Origin: Chloroflexota bacterium
Lineage (GTDB): Bacteria > Chloroflexota > Anaerolineae > Aggregatilineales > Aggregatilineaceae
Assembly (NCBI GenBank): GCA_012729765.1
Contig: JAAYCM010000103.1
Location: 1-54,317 of the forward strand
Reading direction: 5' to 3'
DNA: 54,317 bases
Shown: positions 1 to 7,634 of the stretch, one piece after another
Layout: every line of letters starts with the position of its first letter
How positions within the stretch are numbered: the first letter of the stretch is position 1
Notes under the pieces: model-generated
What the model was told of the DNA's origin: nothing
Database searches by the model: none
The model's input: only the letters and a program-made list of their open reading frames with translations
Made by a program: the position numbers and the translations under genes

Positions 1-30
1 CGCATCCAGGCAAATAATCGGTATCGACAT
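1..30 (-). CDS. possible start of a divergent gene, cut by the window edge
   Basis: Ten codons (MSIPIICLDA) are open from an ATG at 30-28 to the left edge on the minus strand. The start has a well-placed Shine-Dalgarno, GAGGA, about five bases upstream, and a plausible promoter at 69-97. The product cannot be identified from ten residues. The case rests on the start signals alone. Confidence 0.3.
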   Translation of the reverse strand, partial: MSIPIICLDA

Positions 31-68
31 CGCGTTCCTCGCTGGTTCAGATGGCCTAAGCAACCGAT

Positions 69-98
69 CTTGTACCACTTGGAGCGCGATGTTTCAAT
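69..98. promoter_or_regulatory. possible overlapping divergent promoters
   Basis: On the minus strand TTGAAA (97-92), a 17-base spacer and TACAAG (74-69) with a TG one base upstream of the -10 could drive the gene starting at 30. On the plus strand TTGTAC (70-75), a 17-base spacer and TTCAAT (93-98) could drive the PAP2 gene at 133. The two candidates occupy the same bases and would exclude each other. Assignment is by eye. Confidence 0.35.
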
Positions 99-132
99 TC
101 GTCAACTCGAAAAGTGCAAAGATAGAGCGATC

Positions 133-837
133 ATGACAGATACCCTGAACCGTGCACAAAACGATTTTCGCCCGGCGCTGCTGATCGGGACGCTGATCGG
201 GGCGCTGCTGCTGATCGCCCTGGGCGTGATCCTGGATCGCGCCTTCGACTCCGGCCCGCTGGCCGAGTTCGACCAGGAGCTAACCACCGACTTTTACGAC
301 TCCGCCGAACCGGACCGCACCGACATCTTCCGCACACTGACGAGGCTCGGCAACGAAGCGCTCTACGTGATTGGCGTCGCGGGCGGGCTGTACCTGATCT
401 GGCGGCGGCGCGCACGGCACTTCGCGCTGTGGACCATCGCGCTGGTGGGCGGCCAGATAGTCAAGACCGCGCTCAAACTGATCTTCGCCCGCCCGCGCCC
501 GATCTTCGAAAGCCCGCTGGCCGTCGAAGACTCGTTCGCCTTTCCGAGCGGCCACGCCATGATGTCGATCATCGCCTATGGGCTGATCGTCTACCTGCTG
601 TGGAAGGCGCTGCGCAGTCCGGCGGCGCGCGGGCTGCTCGTGGCCGGGATGGTGCTGCTCGTCGGGCTGATCGGCCTCAGCCGGCTGATCCTGGCGGTGC
701 ACTACTTCAGCGACGTGGTGGGCGGCTGGCTGCTGGGCGGGCTGTGGCTGCTGTTCTGTATCTGGCTGGTCAACGCACTCACGCGGCGGTTCCGGCGCGG
801 CACGTCCGACCCGCCGCCTGCCGCGCATGGCATGTAA
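133..837 (+). CDS. PAP2-family membrane phosphatase
   Basis: A 234-residue membrane phosphatase of the PAP2 superfamily, which includes lipid phosphate and undecaprenyl-diphosphate phosphatases. All three signature blocks are present: K115-x6-RP (122-123), PSGH (138-141) and SR (183-184)-x5-H190-x3-D194. H190 would be the phosphohistidine nucleophile and H141 the general acid. About five or six hydrophobic segments surround the motifs (roughly 15-35, 75-90, 100-118, 143-160, 168-185, 195-215). The ATG at 133 is preferred over a TTG at 70, because the extra 21 residues do not look like this family and would overlap the promoter region. The Shine-Dalgarno is weak. The substrate cannot be told from sequence. 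Confidence 0.85.
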   Translation: MTDTLNRAQNDFRPALLIGTLIGALLLIALGVILDRAFDSGPLAEFDQELTTDFYDSAEPDRTDIFRTLTRLGNEALYVIGVAGGLYLIWRRRARHFALWTIALVGGQIVKTALKLIFARPRPIFESPLAVEDSFAFPSGHAMMSIIAYGLIVYLLWKALRSPAARGLLVAGMVLLVGLIGLSRLILAVHYFSDVVGGWLLGGLWLLFCIWLVNALTRRFRRGTSDPPPAAHGM

Positions 838-856
838 GCCGGATATTTCATCTGGG

Positions 857-982
857 AGCGTGTGAGGCACTCTGAACCCCCATCCCCCGGCCCCTTCCCC
901 CACGCTGGCACGGAGAGAAGGGGAGCACAGCGGCGGCAGTGAAGTCCTTCCCACCTTGTGGGGAAGGATTTAGGATGGGGGG
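857..982 (+). repeat. palindromic element, copy 1
   Basis: Starts 20 bases after the PAP2 stop with a degenerate terminus (AGCGTGTGAGGCAC). It continues with the C-rich block, the CCCCTTCCCC hairpin and the AGTCCTTCCC hairpin, and ends in GGATGGGGGG. The far terminal arm is missing. Confidence 0.85.
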
Positions 983-987
983 ATTTT

Positions 988-1015
988 GATCGGCCCACAC
1001 GGGTCTGTTAGCTTA
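988..1015 (+). promoter_or_regulatory. candidate pfkA promoter
   Basis: TTGATC (986-991) is followed after about 17 bases by TAGCTT, between copy 1 of the repeat and the strong pfkA ribosome site (GGGAGAAGGA). The -10 is poor; the assignment is tentative. Confidence 0.25.
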
Positions 1016-1043
1016 CAGGCACACGACGAGAGGGAGAAGGACC

Positions 1044-2015
1044 ATGCAACGAATCGCGGTTCTAACCAGCGGCGGCGATGCGCCGGGCATGAACGCCGCC
1101 ATCCGGTCGGTGGTGCGCACCGGGATCGACAAGGGGTTTGAAACGATTGGCGTCCATCACGGCTATCAGGGCCTGGTGGATGGTGATTTTCAGGCGCTTG
1201 GCCCGCGCGACGTGGGCGGGATCATCCAGCAGGGCGGGACCGTTCTGGGCAGCGCACGCAGCGAGGAATTCAAGACGCCCGAAGGCCGCCGCAAGGCCCT
1301 GCGCGAGCTGAACCAGCACGCCATCGAGGGGCTGATCGTGATCGGCGGCAACGGCTCGCAGACCGGCGCGCACGCCCTTTCGGAGATGGGCTTCCCGGTC
1401 GTCGGCGTCGCCTCGACCATCGATAACGATCTCTACGGGGCCGAGATCACGATTGGCGTCGATACCGCGCTGAATATCGCGCTGGAAGCCATCGACCGGC
1501 TCAAGGTCACGGCGTCGTCACACCAGCGCGCTTTCCTGGTCGAGGTCATGGGCCGCGACAGCGGCTATCTCGCCCTGATGTCTGGCATCGCGGGCGGGGC
1601 TGAGGCGGTCGTCATCCCGGAATTTGAAACGCCGCCCGAAGACCTGGCCGAGCAGATTCGTATCGCCTACGAGCGCGGCAAGGCCCACGCGATCGTCGTG
1701 GTCGCCGAGGGTGCGCGGCTCAATGCTGAGGAACTGGCCCACTACTTCAAAGAACACCGTGAAGAGTTGGGCTTTGCCCTGCGTGTGATCACGCTTGGTC
1801 ACGTCCAGCGCGGCGGGCAGCCCGGCGCGTTCGACCGCATCCTGGCGACGCGGCTCGGCGCGAAGGCGACCGAAGAACTGGCCGCCGGGCGCTCAGGCGT
1901 CCTGTGCGCGCTCAACAAGGGTGAGGTCATCACACTGCCGCTGGCCGAAGTCGTCAGCCACAAGAAAACACTCGACCCCTACCTGTTCGAGCTGGCCGGG
2001 ATGCTCACCAAATAA
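1044..2015 (+). CDS. pfkA: 6-phosphofructokinase (ATP-type, group I)
   Basis: Phosphorylates fructose 6-phosphate to fructose 1,6-bisphosphate, the committed step of glycolysis, as a cytosolic tetramer. At 323 residues it aligns almost residue-for-residue with the E. coli enzyme: GGDAPGMN at 10-17, TIDND at 125-129 with catalytic D127, MGR at 169-171, and HVQRGG for substrate binding near 253. Gly104, the residue that favours ATP over pyrophosphate, is present. Position 103, normally the Mg-binding Asp of GGDGS, is Asn here (GGNGS, 101-105). The start has a strong Shine-Dalgarno (GGGAGAAGGA). A 13-bp perfect hairpin follows the stop. Confidence 0.95.
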   Translation: MQRIAVLTSGGDAPGMNAAIRSVVRTGIDKGFETIGVHHGYQGLVDGDFQALGPRDVGGIIQQGGTVLGSARSEEFKTPEGRRKALRELNQHAIEGLIVIGGNGSQTGAHALSEMGFPVVGVASTIDNDLYGAEITIGVDTALNIALEAIDRLKVTASSHQRAFLVEVMGRDSGYLALMSGIAGGAEAVVIPEFETPPEDLAEQIRIAYERGKAHAIVVVAEGARLNAEELAHYFKEHREELGFALRVITLGHVQRGGQPGAFDRILATRLGAKATEELAAGRSGVLCALNKGEVITLPLAEVVSHKKTLDPYLFELAGMLTK

Positions 2016-2020
2016 GACAC

Positions 2021-2052
2021 AGCGGGGCGATTCGAGCCTGAATCGCCCCGCT
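2021..2052. terminator. strong hairpin after pfkA
   Basis: Perfect 13-bp inverted repeat (2021-2033 with 2040-2052, six-base loop), five bases after the pfkA stop and between convergent genes. There is no U-tract, so it may be a stabilising hairpin or a factor-assisted terminator. Confidence 0.65.
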
Positions 2053-2070
2053 CCATAACTTCACGGCTTG

Positions 2071-2119
2071 CTCCCCTTCCCTCCGCGCAGCGTGGGGGAA
2101 GGGGCCGGGGGATGGGGGG
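2071..2119. repeat. palindromic element, copy 2 (half)
   Basis: Only the CCCCTTCCC/GGGAAGGGG hairpin and the flanking GGGGGATGGGGGG are kept. It ends 11 bases from the stop codon of the minus-strand peptidase gene. Confidence 0.8.
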
Positions 2120-2130
2120 TGCTTTTGCCG

Positions 2131-3708
2131 CTACTGCCCCGGCCCGACCAGTTGATCGCGCGACATCCACCCGATCTGGCCCATGCAGTTCACCTGGTAG
2201 TAGTCCACGCCATCCAGGCTGCCGATCTGCAAAATCTCGACCTGGGTATTGGCGAAGCACTGCCCACTGTAGAGCGAGTTGGGGCCGGGCTTCTCATACA
2301 CGGCGGGCAGCGGCGGCGACGCGGGCAGCGTGACCGTCTCGCCCACTTCCGCGATCGGATCGATTGCCGGTTCCAGCGCCGAGGCCGGGTCGATGTCCGC
2401 CAGCGCGAGCGGGGCCATCCCCAGGTAGACGCGCCACTCGTTCTCCAGTTCCAGGAACGTCTTGCCCGTAATCTGCTCCAGCGCCGCATAGACCGAGGCA
2501 TTCTCGCTGCGCATCAGCTCCACGATCCGCAGATGCACGTCTACCCCGCCGTAGTTGGTGAACACGAAGTTGAGGAACGACGGCCCGACATTGTACGATA
2601 GCGCGTAGCAGCCGTCGGCCTGCGTCAGGTCCGAGCCGATATTGGTCGTCAGGCTGGGAATATCTTGCAGCGTGCCGAGCATACGCAGCCGCTCGTCATA
2701 ATTGCGCGACGTGTTCGAGAACCACTCCGGCTGGCCCTCGGTGTACCACTCCGGCCCGCGCGGCCCGCCCTGGATATCGTACTGGAAGAGATGCACCATC
2801 TCGTGCACCGTGACCGCGTAGATCGTGTTGATGCGGCGCTCCATCGTCCAGTCTTCGGGCTTTGTCATCCAGATGCAGTTCTCGTTCCCCGGTGGGATGC
2901 TCGTGTCGCGCAGAATCTGCACGATCATGCCCAGGCTGTCGCTGGTGAAGCCCGCGACCCGGTTGCGCTCGACGCCCGCGCCGGATGTTTCGGCCAGCGC
3001 CTCGCGGTTGGGATAGACGACCGACACCGGCTTATAGCTCAGCGCCCGCCCAAACCCGGCCACGATACGCGGATAGGACGCCGCGACCCGGTCGGCCAGC
3101 GTCTGCGCGATCGTGTCGGGATCGTCCTCACCGAAGCCCGTCCAGTACAGGATCACATGCTCGCTCTCCACGCGGAACCACTCGCGGCCTGGGTCCCAGT
3201 AATCGACGGTCTGCGGCTCGGTATCGACCGATGCCCCGCTGCTGTCGCGCACGCGCCAGTAGAAGTTGAAGTGCGTCCACGCCGGCTGCTCGTCGCCCCG
3301 CTCCCAGGGCCGCGCGATCCACTGTTCCGACTCGGAATCGTACTCCGCCGCGAAGCGCGTGCCGGAGCCGTGCAGGAAGCGCACGAACAGGATCGCTTCC
3401 TGAATCTCGCCGCCATCCGACGCCGCCGACACGGCAAACGTCATCCCGCGCGGGTACTGCGACGATACCGCCGTCTCCCCGATCGTGAAACCGTCGAGTT
3501 CCGCGCCGGGGAAGGTCAGCGTCTCGTCCTGCCCGCCCACCACGTCGAGGGTATAGGGCGTGTCCTCGGCAGGAAACAGCGTCGGCGTGGGCAAATCCTG
3601 GGCATGGGGCGCCGCCGCCGCCGGGAACGAGGCCAGCCCCACCGCCGCGATCAGCGCCAGCGCCAGTATCAAAGCAGTTGCCATCCACCAAAAACGAAAC
3701 CTTTGCAT
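2131..3708 (-). CDS. secreted MA-type (gluzincin) metallopeptidase with SH3-like C-terminus
   Basis: A 525-residue exported protein. Residues 1-36 form a signal peptide with an Ala-rich end (PAAAAPHAQ). The zinc motif HEMVH lies near residue 303, and EGQPEWF near 324 supplies the likely third ligand Glu, as in gluzincins with a peptidase-MA-like domain. The last 60 residues look like a bacterial SH3 domain (YSGQC..VEIL..DYYQV..IGWMSRDQL). The start is the ATG at 3708, behind AGGAG; ten extra upstream codons are unlikely to be used. The substrate is unknown; proteins of this type act outside the cell or at the envelope. It ends the minus-strand run that begins with the GH57 gene. Confidence 0.8.
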   Translation of the reverse strand: MQRFRFWWMATALILALALIAAVGLASFPAAAAPHAQDLPTPTLFPAEDTPYTLDVVGGQDETLTFPGAELDGFTIGETAVSSQYPRGMTFAVSAASDGGEIQEAILFVRFLHGSGTRFAAEYDSESEQWIARPWERGDEQPAWTHFNFYWRVRDSSGASVDTEPQTVDYWDPGREWFRVESEHVILYWTGFGEDDPDTIAQTLADRVAASYPRIVAGFGRALSYKPVSVVYPNREALAETSGAGVERNRVAGFTSDSLGMIVQILRDTSIPPGNENCIWMTKPEDWTMERRINTIYAVTVHEMVHLFQYDIQGGPRGPEWYTEGQPEWFSNTSRNYDERLRMLGTLQDIPSLTTNIGSDLTQADGCYALSYNVGPSFLNFVFTNYGGVDVHLRIVELMRSENASVYAALEQITGKTFLELENEWRVYLGMAPLALADIDPASALEPAIDPIAEVGETVTLPASPPLPAVYEKPGPNSLYSGQCFANTQVEILQIGSLDGVDYYQVNCMGQIGWMSRDQLVGPGQ

Positions 3709-3745
3709 GCCTGCCTTACTCCTCTCGCGCGTCTTCAATCGCTAA

Positions 3746-3775
3746 AAAATATGCACCGCGTTCATGCCGGGGCAA
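3746..3775 (-). promoter_or_regulatory. candidate promoter of the metallopeptidase gene
   Basis: TTGCCC (3775-3770), 18-base spacer, TATTTT (3751-3746) on the minus strand, about 40 bases ahead of the ATG at 3708. Confidence 0.35.
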
Positions 3776-3797
3776 TTCGCTTGTGCCCGGCGGCCTA

Positions 3798-5087
3798 TCA
3801 TCCCCGGTCCGCCCCGGTCCAGGTCAGCAGCCGGCTGCCGCTCGCGGTCCAGGCCATGCCTTGCAGCGTATCCTCGTGGGTCAGCGTCAGGCGCGGCGCG
3901 TCCGGCTGCGTCAGGTCGATCACATCGACCGTGCTGGTCGGCCAGGTCGAGAACGCCACCCGCGTTTGCAGCCTGTTCCAGGCTTCGAACAGCAGCAAGC
4001 CGGGCGTGGTCTGCGCGTGGATATTTCGTCCTGTCGCCGCTTCCCAGACGAAATAGGCGTTGCCGCCGGCGCGCGAATTCCCCCGCGCCACGATCAGGCT
4101 GGCGTCGGCATTCCAGCTCGCATGCAGGAAGCCGTCGAGCGACGATCCGCTGCTGTAGCGGCCAACTTCCTCGCCGGTCTGGGCGTCGTATACGGCCACG
4201 CCATCGGACACGTAGCTGGCGCTCAGGAACCGGCTGCTGTCCGGGGTCCAGTCCAATGAAAAAGTCGCGTCGTCCAGCGGGATCGTCAACCGCTGCTCCA
4301 GCGTTTCCCCGTCGAACACGAAAATTTCGGAGTCTTCGAAATGCAGCGACGGGCTTGCCAGCGCCAGCACCGTCGCCCCATCGGGACTCCACGCCACGCG
4401 GCTGTAGACATCCGAGAAGCGATCGTCCACCACGTCGAGCAGACTCGCGCCCGCTGCGCTGTCGAACACACTGAAGCCTTCATCATGCGCGACGGCGATC
4501 CGCGCCCCATCAGGACTCCACCGGATATCCCAGGCGCGCGGCAGCGGGTCGATCACGGCCTGGGATTCGCCGCTCGCCGTGTCGATGATCAGCGCCGGCC
4601 CCTGCTGCGTCGTCACCAGAAACCGCTGCCCATCTGGCCCCGGCGCAATCTCCGCGATCTGCTGTGGGGTGCCGCCGACCAGCAGGATTTCGTCTGCCGC
4701 GTAATCCCATAACCAGAGTTGGTTGTCCTGAATCACAAATAGCTGTTCCGGCGAGAAGCCGGGCCCGATGCTGGTGTAGCGCACATCGGCCCCCGGCGCG
4801 GTGAAGGTGTGCGTGTGCAGAGTCTCGCCGGACTGCGCATCGTACACGGTGGCGACGCCGTTATCGTGCAGCGCCGCGATGACCGTCCCATCACTGCTCA
4901 ACAGGGCCCGCCAGATATACGCTTCCGTCTCGATGCTCTGAAGCAGGCTGCCATCCGCCGCATCCCAGAGGTTCAAGGTGTTGCGCTGGCCGAGAGGGTC
5001 CTGAGCAAAGCTGAGGCGGGGGAACAGCAGCACGCATATCAGAATGGCGGCAACCGCGCAAGCGCCCTTGTTTTTGAACGCTGCCAT
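3798..5087 (-). CDS. secreted WD40-like beta-propeller protein
   Basis: A 429-residue protein with a signal peptide (hydrophobic core about 12-24, cleavage near LSFAQ) followed only by WD40/TolB-like blades. Repeats of the form 'W(S/T)PD(G/S)...' recur roughly every 40-45 residues (RWSPDGARIAVAHD, AWSPDGATVLALAS, DWTPDSSRFLSAS, SWNADASLIVARG, AWTASGSRLLTW). It has no enzyme motif, so it is probably an extracytoplasmic scaffold or binding protein. The ATG at 5087 is chosen; a GTG five codons upstream is possible. A second secreted protein of this type lies at 39936-41174. Confidence 0.75.
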   Translation of the reverse strand: MAAFKNKGACAVAAILICVLLFPRLSFAQDPLGQRNTLNLWDAADGSLLQSIETEAYIWRALLSSDGTVIAALHDNGVATVYDAQSGETLHTHTFTAPGADVRYTSIGPGFSPEQLFVIQDNQLWLWDYAADEILLVGGTPQQIAEIAPGPDGQRFLVTTQQGPALIIDTASGESQAVIDPLPRAWDIRWSPDGARIAVAHDEGFSVFDSAAGASLLDVVDDRFSDVYSRVAWSPDGATVLALASPSLHFEDSEIFVFDGETLEQRLTIPLDDATFSLDWTPDSSRFLSASYVSDGVAVYDAQTGEEVGRYSSGSSLDGFLHASWNADASLIVARGNSRAGGNAYFVWEAATGRNIHAQTTPGLLLFEAWNRLQTRVAFSTWPTSTVDVIDLTQPDAPRLTLTHEDTLQGMAWTASGSRLLTWTGADRG

Positions 5088-5166
5088 ATCGGTTTCACTC
5101 ACTTTGTGTGCAATTGGATATAGCGTTCATTGTACTGCACATCCGGCCCCAGATGTGCCGCCGGGC

Positions 5167-6246
5167 CTACGGATATTCGATCTCGACCCGCCGCCCTTCC
5201 CGGCTGGATTGGTACGCCGCATCCAGCACGCGCTGCACCGCGAGCCCGTCGGCGAAGGTCGGCGGCGCGATCAGCGCCCGATCGCGGATCGCGTCTACCA
5301 TCAGCCCGGCCAGCCGGGCGAACGGCCCCAGCATCAGGTTTTCGTCCGGCAGCCACAACGGCGGCTCATATTCCTGCGGGATTTCGATCAGGGCCAGCGC
5401 CTCGCCCCGGCGGCGTCCGCACAGCCGCAGGTGATCCTCGACCACCAGCGCGCCTTCCGTGCCGTGCAGCGCCAATCGCTGCGTCTCGCCCGCCGCCGCC
5501 GCGCTGAGCGTGATCGCACCGCGCAGCCCGCCCTCGAACTCCAGCACCAGCGTCGCCGCGTCATCTGCCGTGACCGCACGCTCGCCCCCATCCGGCAGCC
5601 GGCGGTGGGCATACTGCGGCGTGGTGTGCAACGTGGCTGTCACCGCACACACCCTGCGCCCGCTCAGCCAGCAGAAGGCGTCGATCAGGTGTGTGCCCAT
5701 GTCGCTCAGGATGCCGCCCAACTGATCGGCATCCATCCACCACGTCCAGGGCAGCGCGCGCTCCCAGTGGGTCGTCGTCATCCACGTGGCTTCGAGCAGC
5801 ACCGGCTCGCCCACATAGCCCTGATCGGTCAGTACGCGCTGGTAGTAGCGCGCCGGCAGATAGCGCGTCTGAAAGTCCACGACGTGCACGCGCTGGCGCT
5901 GCTCGGCTTCGGCCAGCATCTCGCTGGCTTCGGCGGCGTTCAGCGCCAGCGGCTTTTCACACAGGACATGCGCGCCGGTTTGCAGCGCCGCGACCGTTAT
6001 CGGGTTGTGCAGCGGCGGCGGCGCGGCCACACTGACGATGTCCGGCTGCACATCGACCAGCATCTGTTCGTAATCGGTATAGACCGCGCGCACGCCATAG
6101 CGGGCCGCGATCTCGCGCGCTGGGCCCTCGTCGGTACCGCACAGCGCCACGACATTCGTCTCGGCCAGCCCCAGAAAAGCCGGCAGATGCACCTGCGTGC
6201 CAAACCCGGTCCCGATCAGCGCCACGCGCAGCGGTTCCTGTGCCAT
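5167..6246 (-). CDS. Gfo/Idh/MocA-family NAD(P)-dependent oxidoreductase
   Basis: A 359-residue cytosolic dehydrogenase. The N-terminal Rossmann motif GTGFGTQVHLP (12-22) and the family-defining EKP (97-99) are clear. The GG(I/L).D.G.H.ID block (GGILSDMGTHLID) falls in the C-terminal sheet domain. Members oxidise or reduce sugars, inositols or related polyols; this sequence does not show which. It starts 24 bases after the stop of the isomerase gene, so the two are probably co-transcribed. Confidence 0.88.
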   Translation of the reverse strand: MAQEPLRVALIGTGFGTQVHLPAFLGLAETNVVALCGTDEGPAREIAARYGVRAVYTDYEQMLVDVQPDIVSVAAPPPLHNPITVAALQTGAHVLCEKPLALNAAEASEMLAEAEQRQRVHVVDFQTRYLPARYYQRVLTDQGYVGEPVLLEATWMTTTHWERALPWTWWMDADQLGGILSDMGTHLIDAFCWLSGRRVCAVTATLHTTPQYAHRRLPDGGERAVTADDAATLVLEFEGGLRGAITLSAAAAGETQRLALHGTEGALVVEDHLRLCGRRRGEALALIEIPQEYEPPLWLPDENLMLGPFARLAGLMVDAIRDRALIAPPTFADGLAVQRVLDAAYQSSREGRRVEIEYP

Positions 6247-6270
6247 ACCTCGTCCTCTTCTCCTCGCCCG

Positions 6271-7557
6271 CTACTCGCCAGCCTCGGCGGTTGCTTCCGG
6301 CGTTTCTTCCAGGCCCATCACGTCGGGCATCTCCGGCAGCTTGATATTTTCGTCGTGCAGCAGCGGCGAGACATCCTGCGGCAGCGGCTCGGTCGGGATG
6401 TGCTCCATCCAGTTATCCAGATCGCGCACATAGCTTTCATCGTCCATGCGCCCCTCGACCCAGTCCAGGAAGTAGGCTTCGCGCAGATTGTCAAGCTCCT
6501 GCGGCGAAAGCGCGCTGAACGACTCGCCCTGGACCAGCGCCACGTACCAGCCCTGCGGCATCTGGATCGGGCCGATGACCTCGCCCGCTTCGGCGCTGAA
6601 GATCGCGCTCAGCACGTCGGACGGCAGGTTCGGATCGTTGGCGCGCACCACGCGCGACGACTGCGGGCTGGTCGCGCTGAAGCCCAGCGACGTGGCGATA
6701 TCGACCAGTGTCTCGCCCGCCTTCAGCCGGTCCGCGACCTGCTGCGCCTCGGCCTCGTCGGCCAGCACGATATCCTGCACCTCGATCCCCGCTTCGGCCT
6801 CGGCGGCGCCCGCGCTCGCTGCCGGGTCCTGGCTGAAGAGGAAGCGAAGCTGTTCATACAACGTCTGCGCCCGCACGATCCGCCGGAACTCCGCCTCGGT
6901 CAGCCCGGTGTAGCGCTCCATCTCGGCCAAAAACTCCTGGTAGGCCGGCTCGAACTCCGCCGGGAGCTGCCCGCCTTCCCCGACCTGCATCCCCAGGTAC
7001 TCGGCCAGCGTGGCGTCGAACTGGAACGGATCGACGTCCAGATCGCGCCGCATGGCTTCTTCCAGCGTCAGCGCGTTGATCACCATGATGCGGTGCACCT
7101 GGATACCAAAGCTGGTACTGTCGGCCAGCGTCTCGAAGAGCGCCAGCGTCATCGAGTTTTCGGGCAGGGTCAGATCGAGCACCTGGTTGATGCCCCGCCG
7201 CTCGGCGCGCTGCGCCAGCAGGTACAGCGGTCGCCAGCGCTCGAAGCGCACCCGCTGGCGGAACTCGCCCAGCGTGATCGCTTCGCTGCCGACGCGCGTG
7301 ATCACGGTGTCAGGGTCCAGCTCGGCGGGATCGGTCGGCAGGACATACGGGGTCGAAGTTGGGCCGGGCGTCGGTGACGGGCCGGGCGTGGCGGTCGGAT
7401 TTTGCAGCGCGGCCACCGCCTGCGCGGTCTGCGTCTCGGCTGCGCCATCCTCAACGTGGATCACCTGCCCCGCGCCGTTGGCGTTGGAGCATCCCGCCAG
7501 CGCCGCGCCAAGCGCGGTCATCACCAGCCCCAATAGGACGATCGTGCGGCGTTTCAT
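6271..7557 (-). CDS. lipoprotein peptidyl-prolyl cis-trans isomerase (PpiC/SurA-like)
   Basis: A 428-residue lipoprotein. The N-terminus ends in the lipobox LAGC, so the mature protein should be anchored at the outer face of the membrane. A Thr/Pro-rich linker (TPGPSPTPGPTSTPY) follows. A long helical SurA-N-like part then leads to a parvulin rotamase domain near residues 245-350, with the family pattern F...A..LG..........GPI....GWYVALV. It would help exported proteins fold, which fits a window rich in secreted proteins. The ATG at 7557 gives the cleanest signal peptide; an ATG four codons upstream sits too close to its AAGGA. Confidence 0.82.
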   Translation of the reverse strand: MKRRTIVLLGLVMTALGAALAGCSNANGAGQVIHVEDGAAETQTAQAVAALQNPTATPGPSPTPGPTSTPYVLPTDPAELDPDTVITRVGSEAITLGEFRQRVRFERWRPLYLLAQRAERRGINQVLDLTLPENSMTLALFETLADSTSFGIQVHRIMVINALTLEEAMRRDLDVDPFQFDATLAEYLGMQVGEGGQLPAEFEPAYQEFLAEMERYTGLTEAEFRRIVRAQTLYEQLRFLFSQDPAASAGAAEAEAGIEVQDIVLADEAEAQQVADRLKAGETLVDIATSLGFSATSPQSSRVVRANDPNLPSDVLSAIFSAEAGEVIGPIQMPQGWYVALVQGESFSALSPQELDNLREAYFLDWVEGRMDDESYVRDLDNWMEHIPTEPLPQDVSPLLHDENIKLPEMPDVMGLEETPEATAEAGE

Positions 7558-7604
7558 GAATCTTCTCATATCCTTCTGTGCTGCGATTCGATGGATCGTA
7601 GTTG

Positions 7605-7629
7605 GCGCGGCGATTCACCACCGCCGCGC
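7605..7629 (-). terminator. GC-rich hairpin after the GH57 gene
   Basis: Perfect 8-bp stem (GCGCGGCG/CGCCGCGC, nine-base loop) six bases after the GH57 stop and 48 bases before the isomerase start. There is no U-tract, so it may protect the GH57 mRNA end or attenuate read-through. Confidence 0.4.
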
Positions 7630-7634
7630 GCTGT

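Noticed and set aside
2..136. An open plus-strand frame ending in ATGA with the PAP2 start, as if an upstream gene were coupled.
   Set aside because: Its codons lack the strong third-position GC of real genes here, and the same bases hold divergent promoter candidates and a minus-strand start signal.
5044..7377. A 777-codon open frame on the plus strand, and similar long ones at 7602-9866, 27417-29213 and 29784-31418.
   Set aside because: They are antisense to well-supported genes, rich in Arg/His/Gln, and without domains; high GC suppresses stops in these frames.
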